This document shows positions 42,178 to 50,186 of a DNA stretch of 64,000 bases, in pieces. Each line of letters opens with the position of its first letter. The stretch's first letter is position 1. Position numbers and translations under genes: made by a program. Below the pieces are notes generated by a model. The model had not been told where the DNA came from. It saw only the letters and a program-made list of their open reading frames with translations, and ran no database searches. The DNA comes from HGM11368 sp051883455 (GTDB lineage: Bacteria; Bacillota; Clostridia; Christensenellales; UBA3700), in assembly GCA_051883455.1 (NCBI GenBank), contig JBJETT010000008.1, positions 189,240-253,239 of the forward strand, written 5' to 3'.

Positions 42178-44367
42178 CTAATTCATTGCCTTGGGGTCAA
42201 CCTCGACAAAAACCGACGTGTTTTTGACGGTATTGCTACCCGCGGCATTGTATATCTCTCTAATTATTTCTTTTTCGTTTTGCCTCTTGATGCGGGCAAT
42301 AATCTGATATCTAAATTTGTTTTGTATCCTTGCAACGGGCGATTTCATAGCGCGCATATACAAAAAGTCGTCTTGCTTATCCTTGTACAACTTTTGCATA
42401 TCTCCGTACACACCCTTAGCAAGTTGAATGACCTTGTCCTCGTCCTCTCCGCTCATCAGCACCCTGACTATGGTAGAAAAAGGCGGGAATTGAGTGGTTT
42501 TTCTAATATTTATCTCTTTGGCGATAAAGCCCTCGTAGTCACCGTCTACGGCAAATCGATAGACGTAATGATGGGGCGAATAGGTCTGCAAAAATACCTT
42601 GCCCGCCTTTTCGCTTCTACCCGCTCTACCCGCAATTTGCGTGACGAGCTGATACGTTCTCTCAGCCGACCTATATTCGGAATTGTATAGGCTGATATCG
42701 GCGTCGAGAATGCCTACGAGCGTGACGTTGCCAAAGTCGTGTCCCTTGGCTATCATCTGCGTACCCACCAAAATTTGCGCCTTTTGCGTTTCAAACGCTG
42801 ACAAAATATCGAGATACGCAGTCTTGGTGGTGGTCGTTTCGTTATCCATTCTCAATACGCTGACGTCGGGAAGTATTTTCTTTATCTCTTCCACAACCCT
42901 CTGCGTGCCCACCTTGCCGTATTTGATATCCTCGCTCCCGCACGACGGACAACGGTCTAGCATCCTATATCTTTTGCCACAATAGTGGCACTTGAGAAGA
43001 TTGTCAGCCGAATGATAGGTGAGCGACACGTCACAGTCCTCACACTTGGCAACATATCCGCACTTGCGGCACATTACGAAGGAGCTGTGTCCTCTGCGAT
43101 TGAGGAAAATCATCGCTTGTTCTCCGCGTGATATCGTCTCGACGAGTGATTTGCGCAACTGTACCGAAAAGATACCGTTGTTGCCACCTATTATCTCTTG
43201 CGACATATCTACGATTTTTATCTTAGGCATACCGTGAGAGCTTATTCTATGGGTCATTTTGACAAGCTGATACTCACCGTCGGTTGCCAATTTGTAGCTC
43301 TCAAGCGACGGCGTGGCGCTACCGAGTATTATCTTGGCGCCATTGTATCTCGCTCTAAACTGCGCTATATCTATCGTCTTGTATCTTGGATTAGAATCAC
43401 TGACGTAACTGCCGTCGTGCTCTTCGTCTATGATTATCAAGCCGACGTTTTCGACGGGAGCAAAGATAGCCGACCTTGCGCCCACCACTATCTTGGCTTT
43501 TCCGTCGTGAAGCTTCTTCCACTCGTCGAATCTCTCGCCGTCCGACAGTCCGCTGTGTATCATAGCCACGGTGTCGCCGAAGTATGCTCTAAAATTTTTG
43601 AGCATCTGCGGTGTAAGGGCAATCTCGGGTACGAGCATAATGCAACTTTTGCCCTCTTGGAGCATACGAGATATACTCTCTATGTACACCATAGTTTTGC
43701 CCGAGCCCGTCACGCCGTGCAATAGCGTCGTCGTCTTGTCGGTATTCTCTATGGCTTTCAAAGCTCTAAGTTGGTCGTCGCTGAGAACTACTTGCTTTTT
43801 TTGTCCGACTATCTCGCCAAAAGGCGTGCGGGTTAGTTGCTTATTTTTCTTGACGACGATGCCCGCCTTGATAAGCGCGTTGACTGCCGAAGCGCCGCAA
43901 CTCTCGTTGATATCGCTCAAAAACTTTCCGCCGTCCTTTAGGCTCTCTACGACTTGTCTTTGCGCCGTTGCTCTAGTCGACAACGCTTCTATTGCATCCC
44001 CATAATCTATAGCAAGTTCTACGAATAGCCTAGTCAACTCTTTGACTTTGCCTCCTCTAAGCTTTGGAGGCAAAAAGAGCCTAAGACTGTCGCAATATCT
44101 AATAAACATATCGTCCTTCATATATTGCATCAACTCGAGCATCTCGGGCTTGACGCAAGTAAAGTCGTCCAATTTGCTTATTATAGGCTTTAGATTATTT
44201 CTGTCGCTTTGCTCTACTATATCAATGCAAAAACCCTCGAGCCTTTGCGCTCCAAAGGGGACTTGCACTCTGTCGCCCTTATTCAGTCGCAAATCTGAGG
44301 GAATGAAATAATCGAATATTTTGTCTACTTCTTGACTGCTTATATCTACGACAACCCTTGCTATCAT
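42178..44367 (-). CDS. priA: primosomal helicase PriA
   Basis: A 729-residue replication-restart helicase. N-terminal 3' DNA-end-binding domain, Walker A GVTGSGKT (about 217), DEEH box (IDEEHDGSY), then paired zinc-binding Cys clusters (CRKCGYVAKCEDC, CHYCGKRY, CPSCG) and helicase motifs GRAGR. It overlaps coaBC by 4 nt and precedes def by 8 nt, the typical Firmicutes order. Confidence 0.96.
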   Translation of the reverse strand: MIARVVVDISSQEVDKIFDYFIPSDLRLNKGDRVQVPFGAQRLEGFCIDIVEQSDRNNLKPIISKLDDFTCVKPEMLELMQYMKDDMFIRYCDSLRLFLPPKLRGGKVKELTRLFVELAIDYGDAIEALSTRATAQRQVVESLKDGGKFLSDINESCGASAVNALIKAGIVVKKNKQLTRTPFGEIVGQKKQVVLSDDQLRALKAIENTDKTTTLLHGVTGSGKTMVYIESISRMLQEGKSCIMLVPEIALTPQMLKNFRAYFGDTVAMIHSGLSDGERFDEWKKLHDGKAKIVVGARSAIFAPVENVGLIIIDEEHDGSYVSDSNPRYKTIDIAQFRARYNGAKIILGSATPSLESYKLATDGEYQLVKMTHRISSHGMPKIKIVDMSQEIIGGNNGIFSVQLRKSLVETISRGEQAMIFLNRRGHSSFVMCRKCGYVAKCEDCDVSLTYHSADNLLKCHYCGKRYRMLDRCPSCGSEDIKYGKVGTQRVVEEIKKILPDVSVLRMDNETTTTKTAYLDILSAFETQKAQILVGTQMIAKGHDFGNVTLVGILDADISLYNSEYRSAERTYQLVTQIAGRAGRSEKAGKVFLQTYSPHHYVYRFAVDGDYEGFIAKEINIRKTTQFPPFSTIVRVLMSGEDEDKVIQLAKGVYGDMQKLYKDKQDDFLYMRAMKSPVARIQNKFRYQIIARIKRQNEKEIIREIYNAAGSNTVKNTSVFVEVDPKAMN

Positions 44368-45548
44368 AACTTGATTATCTCGCTTGCTATCACGTGGGCA
44401 AGGCTACTCTTAGGTTCTTTTCCACTCTCAAAAATCTTGCCTTGACTAGTAAAAATGCTAATCACGTTGGTGTCGCTGTCAAAGCCCGCGCCTTCCTTAG
44501 TCACGTCGTTTGCAACGACCATATCGGCGTTTTTCTTGACAAGTTTTTGCTTAGCAAACTCATCTAGATTGGTAGTCTCAGCACAAAAAATAACCAACTT
44601 TTTGTCGCCCTTGGCTCTACCTACAGCCTCGGCAATGTCGGGGTTCTTCTCAAGCTCCAGCGTCACGCTATCGCCCTTGATTTTGTTGTCGTACTTGTTC
44701 TTTGGTCTATAATCGCTAGGTGCCGCCGCCTTGATGACGACGTCGACCTCGCCCAAATTGCTCATCACGGCGTCATACATCTCTACCGTGGTCTTGGCTC
44801 TCACCACTCGGTGCAGATAGTCGGGAATTTCTACGCTAACTATACCCGCAACCAAAGTAACTATTCCGCCTCTTTTGGCTATGGCTTTGGCTAGTTCTAT
44901 CCCCATTTTTCCGCTTGAGCGATTGGTTATAAAGCGCACTCCGTCGATATTCTCTTGGGTTGCGCCTGCCGTAACCAGCACTCGCTTGCCGGCATAATCT
45001 TGCTGAGGCAATACCGTCTTGACGACTACGTCTACGATATCGCTCGGCTGGGCCATCTTACCTCGTCCGCTGTCACCGCAAGCAAGTCTACCCTCTATCG
45101 CGTCCACGAAGATATAGCCCTTGTCTTTGAGCTTAGCCATATTGCTCTGCGTGGTGGCATTGTCGTACATTGCCGTATTCATTGCGGGCGCAATGATGAC
45201 TGGACACTTGAGCGCAAGCACGGTGGTAGTGAGCATATCGTCCGCCACTCCCGTGGCAAGCTTGGCAATTACGTTGGCTGTTGCAGGGGCTATCACGCAT
45301 ACGTCGGCTTTTTTGGCAAGCGAAATATGTTCAACTTCCCACTCTCGGTCGCGGTTGAACATGTCGCTTACGCAAGGTCTGTTTGACAACGTCTCAAAGG
45401 TGAGAGGCGCAACGAATTGGGTGGCGTTGGTCGTCATAATTACGTCGACGCCCGCCTCCAACTTTTTGAGCCTAGACACTATCTCGCAAGACTTGTAACA
45501 GGCTATTCCGCCCGTCACTCCCAACAATACGTTGATACCCTTAAGCAT
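44364..45548 (-). CDS. coaBC: bifunctional phosphopantothenoylcysteine synthetase/decarboxylase
   Basis: A 394-residue fused CoA-biosynthesis enzyme. The N-terminal flavin-dependent CoaC domain has GVTGGIACYKS, the substrate-clamp APAMNTAMYDN and the Gly/Ser loop; the C-terminal CoaB domain has ITNRSSGKMGIELA (about 230) and AAPSDYRPKNKYDNKIK. It makes 4'-phosphopantetheine from 4'-phosphopantothenate, Cys and CTP. It starts 2 nt past rpoZ. Confidence 0.96.
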   Translation of the reverse strand: MLKGINVLLGVTGGIACYKSCEIVSRLKKLEAGVDVIMTTNATQFVAPLTFETLSNRPCVSDMFNRDREWEVEHISLAKKADVCVIAPATANVIAKLATGVADDMLTTTVLALKCPVIIAPAMNTAMYDNATTQSNMAKLKDKGYIFVDAIEGRLACGDSGRGKMAQPSDIVDVVVKTVLPQQDYAGKRVLVTAGATQENIDGVRFITNRSSGKMGIELAKAIAKRGGIVTLVAGIVSVEIPDYLHRVVRAKTTVEMYDAVMSNLGEVDVVIKAAAPSDYRPKNKYDNKIKGDSVTLELEKNPDIAEAVGRAKGDKKLVIFCAETTNLDEFAKQKLVKKNADMVVANDVTKEGAGFDSDTNVISIFTSQGKIFESGKEPKSSLAHVIASEIIKL

Positions 45549-45550
45549 AC

Positions 45551-45751
45551 TTATACGTTTTCTCTCTTGACTACGATTTTGCCTTCGTAAATCTCTTTGG
45601 CTGCAATAGAAATGGACTTTTCGCCCGTCTCTTGGTAGAGATTAGGGTTTTGGCTATCGAGCTGTCTTGCTCTCTTGGCAACTGCGCATACGAGAGCGTA
45701 TCTACACTCTGCTTTTTTGATAAGTTTGTCGATAGGTGGATCTATCATCAT
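45551..45751 (-). CDS. rpoZ: RNA polymerase omega subunit
   Basis: A 66-residue omega protein. PPIDKLIKKAECRYALVCAVAKRARQL is the conserved helix pair; later SIAAKEIYEGKI is typical. It binds beta-prime and assists polymerase assembly. Its ATG overlaps the gmk stop (ATGA), with GGAGG inside the end of gmk; the gmk-rpoZ-coaBC order is standard. Confidence 0.95.
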   Translation of the reverse strand: MMIDPPIDKLIKKAECRYALVCAVAKRARQLDSQNPNLYQETGEKSISIAAKEIYEGKIVVKRENV

Positions 45752-46377
45752 AGGTCGTTACCTCCATATATTAAGTTATCTATAAATTTTTTGTTGTTGT
45801 CTACGCTACACTTTTGGGCTTTGATGATATTGATAATATCTTGTGCGCCCTTTTCGGCGTCCTCGTTGACTACGATATAATCGTAGAAGACGGCTTGCTT
45901 TATCTCGTCGATAGCCGACTCGATACGCACTTTGAGTTGTTCTTCCGTCTCGGTGTCGCGACCTCTAAGCCTTTCTTCTATCGTCGAACGGTTGACGGGA
46001 GTGAGGAAAATCATTACGGCTTGCGGAAACTTGTTTTTGATATCGAGCGCGCCCTTGACGTCTATCTCCAACACCACGTCGTACCCCTCTTCGAGCTTAT
46101 CGAGCACCTTTTGCTTAGGCGTGCCGTAAAAGTTGCCGTACACTTGTTGATGCTCCAATAGTTCACCACCCGCAAGCATATCTTTGAACCTGTCTTTGGT
46201 GACGAAATAGTAGTTGACGCCGTCCACTTCCCCCGGTCTCGGCTCTCGCGTCGTCACCGACACGGAATATTGAAGATTGGGATAATTGCGTATGGCGTGC
46301 GCCAATACCGTACCTTTTCCTGCGCCGGAAGGACCCGACACTACTACAAGCAAACCTCTTTTTCTCTCGTTGGACAT
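45748..46377 (-). CDS. gmk: guanylate kinase
   Basis: A 209-residue P-loop kinase converting GMP to GDP. Walker A is GPSGAGKGT (about 14-22); the GMP-binding part has VSVTTREPRPGEVDGVNYYFV; the lid has RLRGRDTETEEQLKVRI. AAGGAAAG precedes the ATG. The remA gene often found between yicC and gmk is not present; only 10 nt separate them. Confidence 0.97.
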   Translation of the reverse strand: MSNERKRGLLVVVSGPSGAGKGTVLAHAIRNYPNLQYSVSVTTREPRPGEVDGVNYYFVTKDRFKDMLAGGELLEHQQVYGNFYGTPKQKVLDKLEEGYDVVLEIDVKGALDIKNKFPQAVMIFLTPVNRSTIEERLRGRDTETEEQLKVRIESAIDEIKQAVFYDYIVVNEDAEKGAQDIINIIKAQKCSVDNNKKFIDNLIYGGNDL

Positions 46378-46387
46378 AGTACTTTCC

Positions 46388-47269
46388 TTATTCTATGTTT
46401 TGTATTTGCTCTCTGATTTTTTCTATCAGATTTTTGAGAGCCAGCACCTTGTCGGTGACGTTGACGTTGCAACATTTGCTACCGATAGTGTTGGTTTCTC
46501 TATTCATTTCTTGGACGATAAAGTCGAGCTTTTTGCCTACGGCTCCACCCTCTTGGACGATTTGGTCAAAGTGGATAAGATGCGCTTTGAGCCTCGTTAT
46601 CTCTTCATCCACGCACACCTTGTCACTATAAAAAGCTACTTCGTTGAGAAGTCTTGTCTCGTCGATTGACACGCCTTGCAAGCTCTCCTCTATTCTGTCT
46701 TTGAGCTTGGCTTTGTGCTCGCTTACCATATCGGGCGCGTACTTTTCTATCTCATCTACTAAGCCCTTGAGTTCCTCATTCTTAGCAAGCAAGTCTTGCA
46801 TGATAAGTCCGCCTTCTTTCTCTCTCATAACGTTGAGATTGTCAAGAGCCGTGATAGTCGCTTGCTCGACGAGCTTGGCTAGCGTCTCTTCATTTTGCTC
46901 GTTAGGTTGCGTATTGATGACCTCGGGCATACGCATAATCTCAGCCGTGCCGATATTGTTGACACAACCCGTAGCCTTAGCAATTTCGCCTGCTATAGCG
47001 TAATACCTCTTGGCAAGCTCTATATCCGCAGTGACGTCTGCCTTGCACTCCCTATTGTCCTCGTAGTTGACGAATACGTCAAAGTGTCCTCTTACCGCCT
47101 TACCTTTGATAAGTCTACGAACCAAATCCTCTGCAAAGGTAAATCCCTTGGGGAGCTTGACTCCCAAGTCCAAAAATCTATGGTTGACCGTCTTGATTTC
47201 TATCGTGACCTTTTGGCTATCTATTTCGCTTACGCCCTTACCGTAGCCCGTCATACTAAAAATACGCAT
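46388..47269 (-). CDS. YicC family endoribonuclease-like protein
   Basis: A 293-residue protein of the YicC/YloC family, starting with SMTGYGKG and NHRFLDLGVKLP, and ending in the DUF1732 domain (LDFIVQEMNRETNTIGSK). Homologues have been linked to RNA decay with PNPase. It leads the long leftward operon through gmk to spoVM. GAGG lies upstream of the ATG. Confidence 0.9.
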   Translation of the reverse strand: MRIFSMTGYGKGVSEIDSQKVTIEIKTVNHRFLDLGVKLPKGFTFAEDLVRRLIKGKAVRGHFDVFVNYEDNRECKADVTADIELAKRYYAIAGEIAKATGCVNNIGTAEIMRMPEVINTQPNEQNEETLAKLVEQATITALDNLNVMREKEGGLIMQDLLAKNEELKGLVDEIEKYAPDMVSEHKAKLKDRIEESLQGVSIDETRLLNEVAFYSDKVCVDEEITRLKAHLIHFDQIVQEGGAVGKKLDFIVQEMNRETNTIGSKCCNVNVTDKVLALKNLIEKIREQIQNIE

Positions 47270-47340
47270 ATATGCCTCGTATTATTTTATTTACAATAAT
47301 ATAGCACATTATAAAAATATTTACAAGAAAAATTATATAA

Positions 47341-47363
47341 AAAGAAAGGACGTAGTCGTCCTT
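47341..47363 (-). terminator. terminator of the zinc-ribbon gene pair
   Basis: AAGGACG TAGT CGTCCTT; the minus strand continues TCTTTTT. Confidence 0.7.
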
Positions 47364-47398
47364 CCTTATTCAAATGCTTCAATTAATATGGCAGCGAT

Positions 47399-47782
47399 TT
47401 ACCAATACAAATACCGATATATCTTGGAAATATAATAATCGATCATATTAATACCATTTTCAATATTAATTAATTCAAAATACATCACGTAGAATAATAT
47501 TCCAAGTGACAATACGCTTAAACATATAGCGGCGATACACAATTTAGCGGCTTTCCAATTATTATCTTTGATTGCGATAGGCTTAAATCCCATACCTATT
47601 ACTAGCCCAAACAGAGGTGCAACAAATGCTAGCACCAACGAAGCTATCGACCAACCGACTAATGACGAGCCTTTCTCTTTTTTGACTACTTTACGCTCAG
47701 CGTAATTGTCGGTAGCGCAACCGCAATTGGGACAAATGACGGCACTATCGTCTATCTCTTTTCCACACTTTTTACAAAACAT
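47399..47782 (-). CDS. zinc-ribbon membrane protein, paralogue B
   Basis: A 127-residue protein. An N-terminal zinc ribbon (CKKCGKEIDDSAVICPNCG, residues 3-21) is followed by a basic linker and two to three membrane helices (about 40-65 and 82-105), resembling DUF4190-type proteins. It is a clear paralogue of the gene 15 nt upstream, so tandem duplication is likely. The pair may sense or respond to envelope state, but that is inference. The end (about 105-127) is Tyr/Ile-rich and differs from the paralogue. Confidence 0.7.
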   Translation of the reverse strand: MFCKKCGKEIDDSAVICPNCGCATDNYAERKVVKKEKGSSLVGWSIASLVLAFVAPLFGLVIGMGFKPIAIKDNNWKAAKLCIAAICLSVLSLGILFYVMYFELINIENGINMIDYYISKIYRYLYW

Positions 47783-47797
47783 GCTCTACCTCCAATA

Positions 47798-48151
47798 TCA
47801 ATAAGCACCCATCATACCTACAATCGCAACTGAATATACGATTGATAAAATGATAGTCAAAACAAAACACGCTACGCTTATCCAAATAGCCGCCGTGCAT
47901 TTCTTCCTCGACGATTCGTCTTCAATAGCAACTGCCTTAGGACGATAAATCAGTCCCATAATAAACCCGACTAACGGAACAAAGAAAGACATAACCAACG
48001 CAATAATAGACATAGTATTTACGTTGCTAGCGTCATCGGAGTTACTTTTCGGTTTGGTAGATGCACCCTTATAATTGCTGGTAGGCACACCACAATTTGG
48101 ACAAATGACTGCGTCGTCACTTATCTCTTTGCCACATTTTGAACAAAACAT
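47798..48151 (-). CDS. zinc-ribbon membrane protein, paralogue A
   Basis: A 117-residue protein with an N-terminal zinc ribbon (CSKCGKEISDDAVICPNCG, residues 3-21), a Ser/Lys/Asp linker and two membrane helices (about 47-68 and 88-112). It is transcribed from a consensus promoter divergent from an XRE regulator, with a palindromic operator between the -35 and -10. Function unknown; regulation by the neighbouring XRE protein is likely. Confidence 0.72.
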   Translation of the reverse strand: MFCSKCGKEISDDAVICPNCGVPTSNYKGASTKPKSNSDDASNVNTMSIIALVMSFFVPLVGFIMGLIYRPKAVAIEDESSRKKCTAAIWISVACFVLTIILSIVYSVAIVGMMGAY

Positions 48152-48183
48152 AGAATATCCTCCTAATCCTTGGTAATAATTTC

Positions 48184-48239
48184 ATTATAATGGCACACTG
48201 TGCCTTTGTCAAGATAAAAATTGCACATTGTGCTATTAT
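48184..48239. promoter_or_regulatory. divergent promoters with two palindromic operators
   Basis: Leftward: -35 TTGACA (48212-48207), 17-nt spacer, -10 TATAAT (48189-48184). Rightward: extended -10 TGC-TATTAT (48231-48239) for xre. Operator 1 GCACACTGTGC (48193-48203) lies in the leftward spacer; operator 2 GCACATTGTGC (48223-48233) overlaps the rightward extended -10. Centres are 30 bp apart, about three helical turns. Confidence 0.8.
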
Positions 48240-48245
48240 TTGGAT

Positions 48246-48458
48246 ATGCAAAAAATCGAAGATATACAAAAAAGACTGCGTGAAGCCATCCAGTGCAGTA
48301 ATATCTCTCAAAAAGAACTTGCTCAAAGGTTGGGCATCAATCCGTCTACCGTCAGCAAGTATATGCGACTTGATAAATATCCGTCTTTGGATACCTTTGC
48401 CAATATATGCGATATTCTTGACGTGTCCGCTGACGAAATTTTGGGACTAAAAGACTAA
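48246..48458 (+). CDS. XRE-family HTH repressor
   Basis: A 70-residue protein consisting almost only of a helix-turn-helix (SQKELAQRLGINPSTVSKYM, about 23-42) and a following helical part. It probably binds the two GCACA-N-TGTGC operators upstream, repressing itself and the divergent zinc-ribbon genes (inference). The ATG lies exactly 6 nt after the -10, and there is only a weak GGA, so the mRNA may be leaderless; the in-frame start at 48228 would overlap the operator and is rejected. Confidence 0.85.
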   Translation: MQKIEDIQKRLREAIQCSNISQKELAQRLGINPSTVSKYMRLDKYPSLDTFANICDILDVSADEILGLKD

Positions 48459-48461
48459 AAA

Positions 48462-48477
48462 CTCAATACGTATCAAC
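48462..48477. repeat. ATACGTAT palindromic repeat, copy 4
   Basis: CTCAATACGTATCAAC, 3 nt past the xre stop; core 48466-48473 intact. The flanking ACTAAAAACTC is identical to the sequence after dgt apart from one base in the palindrome arm. Confidence 0.75.
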
Positions 48478-48505
48478 AAAAACGCAGCCAAATGACTGCG
48501 TTTTT
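48478..48505. terminator. bidirectional terminator after xre
   Basis: AAAAACGCAG/CTGCGTTTTT stem with loop CCAAATGA, between converging xre and the leftward lipoprotein gene. Confidence 0.85.
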
Positions 48506-48528
48506 GGTTGTAAATCGTAATGCTAATT

Positions 48529-50043
48529 TTATTTTGTAGATTGAGCGTACACGTAATATTTTACGCTACCGTCGGTCTTAGCTACTCTAAATATTTGCTT
48601 ATAAGACGTGTCGGAAATGCCATAACTATCTACGTACGATATGTTTTGCACGTTGTCTATTTTTTGACTTTCAAGCGTATAGAAATACAGCTTGTTGCCT
48701 ACTTTGTAGTATTGACTATTGAATACTACGCTCTCACCAAATCCCGTAGTGATTTCACGAGTAGAATCTTTGACGATATCATAAATATAATATCTGGTCT
48801 TGCTAGGGTCGTCCTTGTCTTTCATACTATAAGTAAGCTTGCCGTCGTCGGTGTAGTTATACGAGATGACTTCGGATATATCTATTATCAGCTTGCCACC
48901 CAAGGTGTAAATCTTGTTGTTTACTTTGACGGTATCTTGGCTGATAGTGGCGTTGGTTGCATTGTTGAATTTAACCAGGCAATCTTTGCCTTCGAACAAA
49001 CACGTTTCTGCGTCATTTTTCAAGATGAGTTGTGATTTGCCGTCCGCACCCTTACGCACGCTAACACCGGTTGCACCTTTGAGCAATTTTTGTAGGTCTA
49101 CTTTGACGGTAAGATTGCCTACTGCATCTACGCCGAAAGCCTGTACGTACTCTGCCGTAGTGCTCTTCTCCGAGATATTGGCTACTTTGAGAATAACGCT
49201 ATCATCCGACATCTCTACTACGTCTTTTACTACGTATTCAAACTTCGTCTCTTTGCTCTTACCGCTCTTGATATCGTAGCAATACGTAATAACGTTGTAC
49301 TTTTCGCCGCCCTCATATAAGTCGAATTTGTCTTTGCTGGTATAGCTCAAAACAGTGTATTGTGCAAAGATTTTGTTGTCAACGATCCACATCTGGTTTA
49401 GTGTTGCGTTGCTGCTCAAATTGAAGTCGGTCTTAGCGAAAAACTTTCCTACGCTCTCGCCCTTTTGGTTGAAGAACTCAAAGCCGTAAGAAGATGCGCT
49501 TCCTACTGCTCTGATTTTATAATCGCCCAAGGTATAGACGTCTTCATAGGTGATGATTTCTGCAAAAGGCGACTTAGTAGTTTTGAGTTTGCCGTTTATG
49601 CCGATATAGTAGGTGGTACCGCTATTTTTGTCGTAGAAGCTCTCGCCGATAATAGTACCTTCCAAGCCGGACTCTATCAGTCCGTCAACGCCGTACAAGA
49701 TATATTTGCCCTCTGCGTTGATTTGAGCGTAAAGTCCTTGGCTGATTTTAATAATCTGTAGCTTAGAATTGTTGACTATCATGCTATTTTTTTCAAAATT
49801 GTACAAGCTATAATACGTCTCGGATTCAAGAGTGCTGTAATATCTAAAAATCGCCATGCCAAACGTATCACAGTCTTGCATAATAGCTTCGCTTCCCATT
49901 TCAATCTCAGTTACTTCTTGCAAAGAATAACTTACCTTCTCTTGCTTGCCAAAGAGTTTGTCTACTCCTTGACTACAACCCGCCAAACCTATCGTCAATA
50001 CAACTATTAGACACATAAGTATAGCTACTGCCGTTTTTTTCAT
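48529..50043 (-). CDS. large lipoprotein with beta-propeller-like repeats
   Basis: A 504-residue secreted lipoprotein: KK, hydrophobic core, lipobox LAGC (Cys about residue 23). The mature part has many short strands with Tyr-Gly and Lys-Ile turns (YILYGVDG, YYIGINGKL, YKVGNKLYFYT), as in DUF5050-like or propeller-type surface proteins. No catalytic motif seen. Likely a ligand-binding or structural envelope protein. It is a single-gene unit. Confidence 0.6.
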   Translation of the reverse strand: MKKTAVAILMCLIVVLTIGLAGCSQGVDKLFGKQEKVSYSLQEVTEIEMGSEAIMQDCDTFGMAIFRYYSTLESETYYSLYNFEKNSMIVNNSKLQIIKISQGLYAQINAEGKYILYGVDGLIESGLEGTIIGESFYDKNSGTTYYIGINGKLKTTKSPFAEIITYEDVYTLGDYKIRAVGSASSYGFEFFNQKGESVGKFFAKTDFNLSSNATLNQMWIVDNKIFAQYTVLSYTSKDKFDLYEGGEKYNVITYCYDIKSGKSKETKFEYVVKDVVEMSDDSVILKVANISEKSTTAEYVQAFGVDAVGNLTVKVDLQKLLKGATGVSVRKGADGKSQLILKNDAETCLFEGKDCLVKFNNATNATISQDTVKVNNKIYTLGGKLIIDISEVISYNYTDDGKLTYSMKDKDDPSKTRYYIYDIVKDSTREITTGFGESVVFNSQYYKVGNKLYFYTLESQKIDNVQNISYVDSYGISDTSYKQIFRVAKTDGSVKYYVYAQSTK

Positions 50044-50132
50044 ATTTCTTCTCCTTTTTGCGTTGATACGCTTTATTACATTCTATTATACTCTAGCGTT
50101 TTAAATAATTCAATATATTTCGACAAAATTGT

Positions 50133-50159
50133 AAAAAAACGAACGCCTAAGCGTCCGTT
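50133..50159 (-). terminator. ligA terminator
   Basis: AACGAACGC CTAA GCGTCCGTT (one A-C mismatch); the minus strand continues with seven T. It lies 27 nt past the ligA stop. Confidence 0.75.
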
Positions 50160-50186
50160 TTATCTCACGACTATTTGTCGACAAAT

